The notes below the pieces were generated by a model that saw nothing but the letters and a program-made list of their open reading frames with translations, was not told the origin of the DNA and made no database searches. A stretch of 64,000 nt of DNA from Dipteris shenzhenensis (Eukaryota > Polypodiophyta > Polypodiopsida > Gleicheniales): NCBI GenBank assembly GCA_047967505.1, contig CM106538.1. One strand, written 5' to 3'. The translations under genes and the position numbers were made by a program. Positions 20,721-29,637 of the stretch are shown here, piece by piece (position 1 is the stretch's first letter; the number at the start of each line of letters is the position of its first letter).

Positions 20721-22995
20721 ATGTCTATGACTACCAACCTCAATTTAGAGGCATCTACTAAGCTAGACCACTCCAATTATGGCACATGAAAATACTGAAT
20801 GGAGATCATTCTTGTACATCAAGACAAATGGGAGTATGTTGATGGGGCTACACCTAGAGCATTGGATGATCTAGTGAGTAGCAGCTCCACTCCACCTATT
20901 GTTGCAGCACCAACAATGGGATATACAGCTGCACCACCATTGTCCATACCTGTAGCATATCTTGCCATTTCTTGAGCACAGGTAGAATGGGACAAGAAAT
21001 ACAAATATGCATATCATTTGATCAAGCAAGATGTGCAAGATGTCATGCTAGGATAACTCAATAGAGTCAATACATCAAAAGAAGCATGGGATATGTGCAC
21101 AACTCTTTACGAGTCCAAGAACACATCTAGGATTCTCATAGTATGAGACCAAATCAACCAGAGTTTCTGTAATAGCAATGAAACCGGTCATGCTTACGTA
21201 CTTAGAATCAAGGATTACACTAATCAACTCTTAGCAATAGGAGAGACCATGATAGAAATGGTTCAAGTAATCCTGAATGGTCTAGGAGAGGGATACCTGA
21301 ATCCTGTCTAGCGTATTGCCATTCAATGGTGAATTCCAACACTTGAAGAGCTCCAATCAGTTTTACGTGGTGAAGAAATCATGATTCAAGTCATTCACGC
21401 ACGCAAAGGTCATTCTAATGATCAAGCATTTTTAGCTTCGGATAGAAGAAGAGGTAGAGGCAGAGGTAGTAGGTCATTTTAGTAAAGTGGTCATCATCAA
21501 CAATAAAGTCATCATCAAAGTTAGAATTAGCACCAGCATCATCCTCAGCAACATCAAAGATGAAATCATTTCAATTGAGGAAGATTCCAAGGATGAGGGA
21601 ATGCATCCACCAATGTTTCAAACATTCATTGTAACTACTTTCATAAGTTTGGACACTATGAAAGAGATTGACTCAAGAAGCAATACCACCAAGACAGTCA
21701 ATCCAATAGCAATCATGGGAATTTTCAAGCAAGAGGAAATCAATGCGGTGGGCATTCAACCTATAGTCATTATGCCAATGAGCCTAAGAACATGTTTCTT
21801 GCAAGTGAGGATATGTAGAATACTAATACAGTGTATCTTGACATTGATTGCAATTCAAAAGGGGAATTCGGTTATGAAGTTAATCAAGAAGATTAGGATC
21901 CTTGGCACATTGATAGCAGTGCATCATCTCATATGAAAAAACATCAGGAATGGTTCACAAAGATGAAACCATTATAAGGACAAAAGAACATTATCTACAT
22001 TGTAGATGACACACTGAATCTAGTTCAAGGGAAAGGCATTGTCTGTATGAACAATTTCATTGGTATGAAAGGATTGGTGAAAGATGTACTCTATGTTCCA
22101 AAGCTTAGCAAGAATCTCTTTCAATTGGGAAAATGATGGAACATAGCTATTGAGTCATCTTTGATGGAAATTAATGCACTATCAGAGACAATTCTAGAGG
22201 ATATCAGCTACTAGAAGGAGCAATCAAGGAAGGAGACTTATTCAGAATCCTAGCTTTAGTACCAGATTTGCATGCCATATCAGCTCAATCACATCCAATG
22301 CCACTTTCCATAGTATAGAACAAGAGATATGGACGTGTCAATTTCAAAAGCTTGATAGAGCTAAGAAATCAGAACATGGCAATTTCAAAAGCTTGAGTGA
22401 GCTAAGAAATCAGAACATGGCAATTGGAATTCCAAAACTAGACTTTCTTGGAAAAGTTTGCAAAGCATGATGCTTCAGTAAGCAAAAGCAAACCAATTTT
22501 GGCAGAATAGCCTTCTCAAGCAAGTGGTATTATTCATTTGATTCATACAGATGTATAGGGATATGCCCAGACCCGCAGCATCAATGATTCACTTTACTAC
22601 TTGACTTTCATTGATGACTACAATAGATATTGTTGGGTCTACTTTCTGAAAGAGAAATCTAAAGTCTTTTCCAAATTTCAATAATTCAAAGACATGGTAG
22701 AAAACTAGACAGGCAGAAAGATGAATGCCATGACTCTTAGACAAAGGAGGTGAATACATGGCTTCAATATTTGTGAACCTTTGTAGAAGTAACAACATTC
22801 GAAGATGATTCACTTGTGCAGATACTCCTTAGAAGAATGCAAGAGCTATAAGGAATAATGAGACTTTATCAGACACTGCTAGAGGAATGCTCCATGAGAA
22901 GCATCTTCTGAATCAGTATTGGACAGAAGCCATTGCCACTTCGAACTACTTGCTTAATTGGATTTCAACCAAACCGATTCAAGCTATGACACCTT
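20721..22995 (+). pseudogene. Gag, protease and integrase remnants of old copia B element
   Basis: From ATG 20721 the text parallels the inner gag (TNLNLEASTKLDHSNYGT, HLIKQDVQDVMLG) with many stops. A damaged knuckle (CNYFHKFGHYERD) lies near 21630. From about 21900 a protease-like part reads WHIDSSASSHM, where the usual DSG is DSS. Integrase follows (LTFIDDYNRYCWVYFLKEKSK at about 22590-22660; later YWTEAIATSNYLLN), ending at 22995. It preserves the protease and N-terminal integrase that the inner copy lost. A 41-bp direct duplication sits at 22340-22421. Confidence 0.85.
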
Positions 22996-23602
22996 TGAAG
23001 AGAGTGGGAGAGAAGGAACGAGTCTCACTTGCAGCTTTCTCACATACACAATGGGGGAATATACACAAAGGTGGAGGGTGAAAACAATTTTTCTCTTTTT
23101 AGTTGTGAAAGCCAAAAGAACTCTAAGTACAAAAGAATAGGTGAACCCTATATGTGGGTCTCAAACCAAACTCAGCTAACTAAGGTGGCATACTAACTGA
23201 GCCACTAACTAGAGTACATAAAGGTATTATTCATGGGCGGTGTACCAATCGCATCTGCAGCTAACAAGTCGATGACATAAATGCACAACGATCACCGTGG
23301 CATATCACGAGTGGAGCTCAATTTCTCAACACTCCCCCTCGAGCTCAATCCTAATTCCTGCACACCAAGCACGTCTCTGAACTTGCACAGCTTCTCTGCA
23401 CCCAATGCCTTCCTGAATATGTCAGCTACCTGATCCTCTATGCTGACATAAACTAGATCAATAAAACCTACTAGAACCTTCTCCCCCACATAGTCATAAT
23501 GCACCTCAATGTGCTTTGTTCTAGCATGATAGACTAGGTTATTTGCCAAGTGCATAGTGCTCATGTTGTCACAATAAATGACAACTGGTCCATCTGTAGA
23601 CT
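22996..23602 (-). mobile_element. Copia family A fragment: LTR and RNase H, minus strand
   Basis: 22996-23331 is the family A LTR in reverse, lacking only a couple of terminal bases. 23332-23602 is the RNase H end in reverse with DGPVVIYCDNMSTMHLANN and ARTKHIEVHYDYVGEKV. At 23603 it is cut by the CACTA terminus of copy 2, in the middle of the codons for the QSTDGP motif. Its left border is a junction with the old copia B integrase at the shared bases TGAAG. Confidence 0.9.
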
Positions 23603-23719
23603 CACTACAAGGCATAGGCCATTTTCTGATGAAAATACCAACGCTTTTGACATTAAATTTTTTTTTTTCACGGGTGCAAATGTCGCTATAAGTGTCGCTA
23701 AAAGCATCGGAAAAGGATC

Positions 23720-23863
23720 GTCGCTATATAGCGACACTGGCAAACGTCGCTATATAGCGACGATGCAAATGTCGCTATATAGCGACGATGCAAACGTCGC
23801 TATATAGCGACACTGTTAATCGTCGCTATATAGCAACACTGGTAAAAGTCGCTATATAGCGAC
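23720..23863. repeat. Left subterminal palindrome array (CACTA copy 2)
   Basis: Six 16-bp units GTCGCTATATAGCGAC begin at 23720, 23746, 23771, 23796, 23822 (one change) and 23848, spaced 26, 25, 25, 26 and 26 bp. Each perfect unit equals its own reverse complement. At 23807-23818 the unit end extends to GCGACACTGTTA, close to the maize En/Spm TNPA-binding 12-mer CCGACACTCTTA. Partial units lie at 23692-23705. The array is 117-260 bp inside the CACTA end. Confidence 0.92.
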
Positions 23864-23888
23864 GATTAACAGAAGTTAAAAAAAAGGG

Positions 23889-23937
23889 TTAGTGGGGCTA
23901 AACAGGGCTTCCTTTTGGCCCTGTTTAGCCCCACTAA
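23889..23937. repeat. Perfect 20-bp inverted repeat with 9-base loop
   Basis: The arm TTAGTGGGGCTAAACAGGGC (23889-23908) is followed by the loop TTCCTTTTG and its exact reverse complement at 23918-23937, flanked by A and T runs. It lies downstream of the partner gene on the minus strand, so it could form a hairpin in that transcript's 3' region. Confidence 0.9.
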
Positions 23938-24152
23938 TCCGTTTTTTTTTTTTTAAAATTACAAAACAAAGTTTTTTATAACAAAATTTCCCTTGCGAAA
24001 AGGGTGATACAAAATCGTTCTTGTGAAATGATGAGCAACAAAAGCATATACATGTCGGCCATATACAACATTCTTTGTAACAAAATTACCCTTTCGAAAG
24101 GGCGATACAAAATTGCTTAAACGAGCGGATATACAAAATGGTACTACCACTA

Positions 24153-25704
24153 CTACTCATCCGAATCCGAATCATCCTCGTCTTGTTGGCCTGTTCCTTG
24201 GTCCTCGACACCTGCATCTTCTCCCTCATCCTTGCCACCTGCATCTGATCCTTGGCCCTGTTGATCGCTCGCCTTCGATGATGGGACGCTTGAGCTTTGA
24301 CCCTAAGAGTGAACCATATAAATCAAAAATTAGATTGGAACTTAAATTAAAAAGTGAGATTACAAGTAGGAGTAAACTTATACCGTGCGAGCAGCTACCT
24401 CAGCCCAATCGACTGTTGCTCCCATTGCCTCTTGCTCAATGAACCACGGCTTTGTTCCTATTCGAAATGCGCATCGCGTCTCTGCATCTGTAGGAAGACG
24501 ACCCATCGCAGCTTGCTATGGATCCAATTTATGAGAGTTAGAGTTAGCTAAAGTGCATGTAATATGTAGTAAAACAAATAGAACAATACATTAAATGAGA
24601 AGAAGTAGACTTACCATGGTTGCCTCGAACACATACCGTCCGCCTGCACCAAAGTGCGAAGTACCTATGATGTCCAGCTGTCTCTTCACAGCCCTCCTCT
24701 AACCCTCGAACATTTCGGGATGGTCCCTATGTTGCTTCTTGAAGTACTTCCAATCAGCTTTGTCTGCCCCCAGCTGGGTTTAGCCAACCCCTTTGTGATG
24801 GAAGTACGCAAGGTTGATCTACGATGCTTCCGGACCAAACCCATGCACTCTCGCATATAATCGTCATTAAACTCCACATTTGGCAGATTAGGGTATCTTT
24901 GTTTTAACTCATCGATCACCCGCTGCTTCTTTTGGGCATCTTCATACCGCCAATCGGTATTTACGCCGCTCTTGAAGTGATGACTCATCAACCTCCTCAT
25001 GGCGGCCATCACTGCTTTGCCCTTTTTATCTTCTATTATCTCTCCGACAGATGTGATTTGATAGGAGAGATCCCCTGATGAGTAAGGAGGATTGAGGTAG
25101 CAGAGTCTGAAGGAGTGGAAGCTGCACAAGTGCTTCCGGAGCAAGGAGTAGCAGTGGGAGTAGGAGAGGGAAAGGGACCTGACTGATACTGTGTCTCCAG
25201 ACCAAGTGGAGACCTAAAGGAGCATGAGTGTGCTGACTCGTCTACATCTCCCGAGTCAGCACAACATGAGCCACCCATCCTCCTCTTCCTTCCCTTGCGA
25301 GAGGCATGCACAGGTGATGATCCCGCGGTCGAAGGGGCGTGAGGGGATGGCTGGGCAGTACGTCCACCCGTCGGTGTAGGGGAGGGAATTGCTGAGGTCC
25401 TCTGAGAGAGCAGAGAGAAGAATCTCGCTACCTCCTCATCGCTCATCTATGCTACAAACTCGTCAGGACTCCCGACAAAGCCATGCGCGGCTAGCAAAGG
25501 AGTTCCTCGAGGGGTGGTCGCAGTGCTACGTGGAAGAGGAGTCGGACCAGGGGTAGTCATAGTGCTAGGTTCGAGAGGAGTCAGACCAGGGGTAGTCCTC
25601 GGGGTAGTTGCCTGAGAGGAATCAAAGTCCTCTGGAGCATATAGATCAGGAGCTCTCCTCCTGCGAGGCTGTCCGTACTTGTCAGATGAGCGACGTGATC
25701 CCAT
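24153..25704 (-). pseudogene. CACTA partner gene (Transposase_24-like), three-exon structure visible
   Basis: On the minus strand, ATG at 25704 opens MGSRRSSDKYGQPRRRR, a basic start followed by a Thr/Pro-rich region. Exon 1 runs to 24615 and ends before a GTAAGT donor; it contains ARFFSLLSQRTSAIPSPTP, MRRLMSHHFKSG, YMRECMGLVRKHRRSTLR and, after a one-base shift, WKYFKKQHRDHPEMFE. Exon 2 is 24515-24384 (132 bp, GRLPTDAETRCAFRIG) and exon 3 is 24302-24153 (150 bp), ending in a Ser/Asp/Glu-rich tail and TAG. All three junctions are phase 0 with GT-AG borders. Damage is slight: a stop at the VA*MSDEE site (Gln in copy 1), two frameshifts and one later stop. The likely role is DNA binding at the element ends. 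There is no biochemical support in the sequence. Confidence 0.8.
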
Positions 25705-25734
25705 GTCAACATAGACACAAACACGAAAACAAAA

Positions 25735-27450
25735 AACAAAAAAAAAAACATAAGCATAGGCATAGGCAAGAAGAAAGAAGAGGGAAAGGAAAGAAGAGGG
25801 AAAGGAAAGAGAAGAGGAAGAAGAGGGAAATAGAGAATAAGAGTTAGAGAGAATAAGCTCATGCTTATGCTTATGCGAAAATAGAGAATGAGAGAAGGGG
25901 GAAACAGAGAAGGGGGAAAGAGATGAGGGGAATGAGAGAAGCATAAGCATAAGCTTATGCGGAAATAGAGAATGAGAGGAGGGGGAAATAGAGAAGGGGG
26001 AAAGAGAGAAGCATAAGCATGAGCTTATGCGAAAATAGAGAAGGGGAATGAGAGAAGCATAAGCATGAGCTTATGCGGAAATAGAGAATGAGCTTATGCA
26101 GAAATAGAGAATGAGAGAGCTTAAGCTTCTCTCATTCTCTATTTCCGCATAAGTTCATGCATAAGCATAAGCTTATGCGGAAATAGAGAAATAAAGAAGG
26201 GGCTTAAGCATAAGCTCATGCTCATGCATGAGCATAAGCTCATGCTCATGCATGAGCATAAGCTCATGCTTATGCTCATGCATGAGCATGAGCTTATGCA
26301 AATGAGAGAAGGGGGAAATAGAGAAGGGGGAAAGAGATGAGGGGGAATGAGAGAAGCATAAGCATAAGCATAAGCTCATGCTTATGCTAATGCATGAGCA
26401 TGAGCTTATGCGAATGAGAGAAGGGGGAAATAGAGAAGGGGGAAAGAGATGAGGGGGAATGAGAGAAGCATAAGCATAAGCTTATGCGAAAATAGAGAAT
26501 GGGCTTATGTGGAAATAGAGAAGAAGAGAAGCATAAGCTCATAATTATGCTTCTCTCATTCTCTATTTCCGCATAAGCTCATGCATAAGTGTGAGCTTAT
26601 GCGGAAATAGAGAATGAGCTTATGCGGAAATAGAGAAGGGGGAAAGAGAGAAGGGGGAGTGAGAGAAGCATAAGCATAAGCTTATGCGGAAATAGAGAAG
26701 GGGAAAAGAGAGAAGGGGGAAATAGAGAAATAAAGAAGGGGGAAACTTAAGGATAAGCTCATGCTCATGCGAGCATAAGCATGAGCTTATGCTTATGCTT
26801 ATGCTTAAGCATTAGCATAAGCATAAGCTCATGCTTATGCTCATGCATGAGCATGAGCTTATGCGAATGAGAGAAGGAGGAAATATGGAGTAGAGACGAC
26901 GCATTTGCCTAGTCCAGATACTGGGGTCTCGTGACGCAGTTTCATCACACTCTAATTGGCTACTACGAGAAGGGGGAATGAGAAAAGCATAAGCATAAGC
27001 TTATGCGGAAATAGAGAATGAGCTTATGTGGAAATAGAGAATGAGAGAAGCATAAGCATGAGCTTATGCTTCTCTCATTCTCTATTTCTGCATAAGCTCA
27101 TGCATAAGCATAAGCTAATGCGGAAATAGAGAAATAGAAAAGGGGGAAACTTAAGCATAAGTTCATGCTCATGCATGAGCATAAGAGAAGGGGGAAAAAG
27201 AGAGAATAAGAGAAGAGGGAAAAAAGAGAAGGGGGAAAAAGAGAATAAGAGAAGAGGGAAAAAAAAGAAGGGGGAAAAAAGAGAAGCTCATGCTCTCATG
27301 CTATGCGGAAATAGAGAATGAGAGGGAAAGGAAAGAGAGAAGGGAAAAGAGATGAGGGGGAAATAGAGAAGAGGGAAGGAGAGAATAAGAGAAGAGGGAA
27401 AAAAGAGAAGGGGGAAAAAAGAGAGTAAGAGAAGGGGGAAGAAGGAAAGA
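25735..27450. repeat. Expanded minisatellite of GCATAAGCTTATGC palindromes and purine tracts
   Basis: About 1.7 kb is built from the modules GCATAAGCTTATGC or GCATGAGCTTATGC, CTCATGCATGAG, GGAAATAGAGAATGAGAGAAG and GGGGGAAAGAGA. Many modules are perfect palindromes. It sits just upstream of the partner gene's ATG, in the same place as the 290-bp purine tract of copy 1. An 80-bp unrelated island lies at 26886-26965. Open frames here are artefacts of repeat composition. Confidence 0.9.
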
Positions 27451-27484
27451 GTTTGAGGGGAAGAGAGGGTTCCTATGCCCATCA

Positions 27485-27511
27485 CTGCAGCTAGCGCTTA
27501 AGGCGCTAGCT
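27485..27511. repeat. CAGCTAGCGC inverted repeat, kept in both CACTA copies
   Basis: CAGCTAGCGC, five bases, then GCGCTAGCTG forms a perfect 10-bp inverted repeat. Copy 1 has the counterpart CAGCTAGCAC...CACTAGCTGC at about 2434-2461 with the inner part changed. It lies upstream of the partner gene. Confidence 0.75.
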
Positions 27512-28031
27512 GTAGGCCAATGCAAATAACAAAAATAATAAATCGAAAAAAGAGGAAGCACTCACTTGAAATAGTATGTCCCGCTCGGTGTAGTGGACTG
27601 GCCCTACAAAAGAGAGAAGACAACCCATTTTTTCAAATAAGATGTTAGTGGAAGGAGGAGATTACAAAAGCAACTTCTTGAAGGGAGGAGACTGAGGAGA
27701 CAAGGAAAGGAGGAGATTGAGGAGACAAGGAGAAAGAGAAGGAAGAGAAATACAGAAAAAAGAGGTGAGTTTTCTTTCTTTCTTGAAATCTCGTTTTTTG
27801 TTTCAATCCTTTCAAAACAAGCATGAAAACTAGTTTACAGGTTTAGCAATACAAGAAGAAACACTCACAAAACTAAAGCTAACAAATAAACAACCTACAT
27901 TGTTGAAACAAACTCACTTCTTGAAGAACTTCCTTTCAAAAAACCAAAGAGGGAAAAGGATAACTTGAGAGACTAGGGAATAGTATGAACAAAACGCCGC
28001 GTGTTTAGCATTTCGGGTTTTAACCCACAGC

Positions 28032-28110
28032 GTCACTATATAGCGATGTTTTTAATTAAAAACATCGCTATATAGCGACGGAACAGAGGAAAAGGTCACT
28101 ATATAGCGAC
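28032..28110. promoter_or_regulatory. Central palindrome cluster between divergent CACTA genes (copy 2)
   Basis: Three variants of the 16-bp palindrome begin at 28032, 28064 and 28095. They lie between the minus-strand partner gene and the TNP2 ATG at 28217. This matches the copy 1 cluster, so the placement is an ancestral feature of the family. Confidence 0.7.
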
Positions 28111-28216
28111 GCTTACTGTCACTTTTTTGATGTGGCATCAAAAGAAGCTCAAACATGCTATTTTATAACTATTAATATCTCCTCTTCATGCTTATATTGT
28201 GATTTTATAGGTGTAG

Positions 28217-28689
28217 ATGGAAGGGACGAGTGGAATTGTCCGATGATGCGCCAACGCCCGAGAGCACGAAGTGGCTTACGGAGAGGTTATACTATCATTG
28301 CACTCATTGCAAGCGAGAAGTACGACATCAATGTCGTATTGTCATGCGCCACTTGCGGATGTATGGGGAGGAGCCGGAACCAGTACCCCCTATTGGTGTT
28401 GCACATGTTGATGGATCATCGGTAAGTCAAAGCTATTTAAGTTTGCAATCTTATTGTATACCAGGAAATAGAAGATCTTATATTTACACAAAATCTTAAA
28501 ACAGGATGAGGAGGGTGACGAGGGTACACATATACCTTCTCACTTTCAGCAAGACTATAGTCTCTCGGATGACGTAATGATTGTATTCTCTTTCGTTGTG
28601 AGCATGGAGATTTGGCTAGTTGACCAAAGTGTGGGGAACAATGATATGCAGGGTGAGCAGATACTGGTAAAGGTCTTCAGACACTTTAG
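28217..28689 (+). pseudogene. TNP2 transposase 5' fragment, internally deleted
   Basis: ATG 28217 corresponds to the copy 1 start, but a small deletion shifts the frame, which then reads SDDAPTPESTKWLTERLY and the Cys/His-rich HCTHCKREVRHQCR. A donor GTAAGT occurs near 28422 and an acceptor near 28504. After YSLSDD about 500 bases present in copy 1 are missing, then VSMEIWLVDQSVGNND to KVFRHF follows. At about 28689 the sequence changes to copia RNase H. The first exon resembles a short zinc-binding segment, as usual at the start of CACTA transposases. Confidence 0.82.
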
Positions 28690-29353
28690 TAGGAAGTTCT
28701 ATTTATATGACTATTACCAAGCCAAATTTGAGCTATGTTGTTGCGTTGGTAAGTCAGTTTATGCAGGCTCCAAGGAAACTGCATTTGGATGCGGCTAGAT
28801 GCATACTGAGGTATGTGAAGTCCACATTGTAGTATGGACTATTTTATGAGACTGGGGTTCAGATACAGTTGCATAGATACATTGATGCTGATTGGGCTGG
28901 TAGTATTTCTGATAGACGATCTACCAGTGGATATGTGTTCTCTTTTGGGAGTGCTGCAGTCACTTGGAGCAACAAGAAACAGCCTACAATTTCCTTGTCA
29001 AGCACAAAGGCTGAGTACAGGGGTGCAGCAATGGCTGCATGTGAGGTAGCTTGGTTGTGTAAGCTACTTTATGATATGCATCAGTCTACAGATGGGCCAG
29101 TTGTCATTTATTATGACAACATGAGCAGTATACACTTGGCAAATAACCCAGTCTATCATGCTAGAACAAAGCACATTGAGGTGCATTATCACTATGTGCA
29201 GAAGAAGGTTCTAGTAGGTTTTATTGATCTAGTTTATGGCAGCACAGAGGATCAGGTAGCTGACATATTCATGAAGGCATTGGACACAGAGAAGCTACAC
29301 AAGTTCAGAGACATGCTTGGTGTGCAAAAATTGGGATTGAGCTCGAGGGGGAG
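28690..29353 (+). pseudogene. Copia family A RNase H fragment
   Basis: After the CACTA junction the sequence matches 301-965 closely. It holds the RT thumb remnant and RNase H (DADWAGSISDRRSTSGYVF, SSTKAEYRGAAMAACEVAW, YYDNMSSIHLANNPVYHART). The catalytic YCD is YYD here and the SSTEAEY glutamate is lysine, so the enzyme is dead. It leads into the 3' LTR at 29354. Confidence 0.92.
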
Positions 29354-29637
29354 TGTTGAGATATCAAGCTCCACTCGAGATATGCCAAGATACACCGCCC
29401 ATGAATATGAGTTGGATGACAGTTATCTTTATGTACTCTAGTTAGTGGCTCAGTTAGTATGCCACCTAGGTTAGCTGAGTTTGGTTTGAGACTGACATAT
29501 AGGGTTCACCTATTCTTTTTGTACTTAGAGAGAGTTCTTTTGGATTTCACAACTAAGAAACCTTTGTGGGTATTCCCCATTGTGTATGTGAGAAAGCTAC
29601 AAGTGAGACTCCTTACTTCTCTCCCACTCTCTTCACA
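29354..29637 (+). repeat. 3' LTR of copia family A, shortened (284 bp)
   Basis: It starts TGTTGAGATATC after the purine tract GAGCTCGAGGGGGAG and ends CTCTTCACA. Compared with the 353-bp form it lacks segments near the start and in the middle. Unrelated sequence begins at 29638. Confidence 0.9.

Larger units (their letters stand above)
11479..22995 (+). mobile_element. Old Ty1/copia family B element, host of a younger copy, 3' end lost
   Basis: A 5' LTR (11479-11708) resembling the family B LTR is followed at once by TGGTATCAGAGC (11709-11720), the tRNA-Met primer site. The leader runs to 13445, where a complete younger family B element (13446-19925) is inserted. The old element resumes at 19926 with leader sequence closely matching 15440 onward, then decayed gag, protease and integrase to 22995. 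There it meets a minus-strand family A LTR at shared bases TGAAG, and the rest is missing. Divergence from the inner copy and dozens of stops show it is much older. Confidence 0.85.
23603..28689 (+). mobile_element. CACTA transposon copy 2, right end lost
   Basis: The left terminus CACTACAAGGCATAGGCC begins at 23603 inside copia RNase H sequence. Six subterminal palindromes, the complete minus-strand partner gene (24153-25704), a large minisatellite (25735-27450), the central palindromes (28032-28110) and the start of the TNP2 gene (28217 on) follow in the same order as copy 1. The TNP2 gene has an internal deletion after SLSDD and is fused near 28689 to a plus-strand copia RNase H. The strand given is that of TNP2. 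The copy is dead as an autonomous element, but its partner gene is fairly well kept. Confidence 0.88.

Noticed and set aside
23720-23863. Regular repeats with about 10-base spacers looked like a CRISPR array
   Set aside because: The units are 16-bp palindromes with 9-10-base partly repeated spacers inside a plant CACTA terminus; no cas genes, and the genome is eukaryotic.
26886-26965. Organelle DNA insertion as explanation of the unique island
   Set aside because: I do not recognise any plastid or mitochondrial gene in it; left as unexplained.
25608-27561. Open frames such as the MLMHEHELMLMHEHEL-type and KKKHKHRHRQEERR-type peptides
   Set aside because: They arise from the GCATAAGCTTATGC/purine minisatellite and are not conserved with copy 1.
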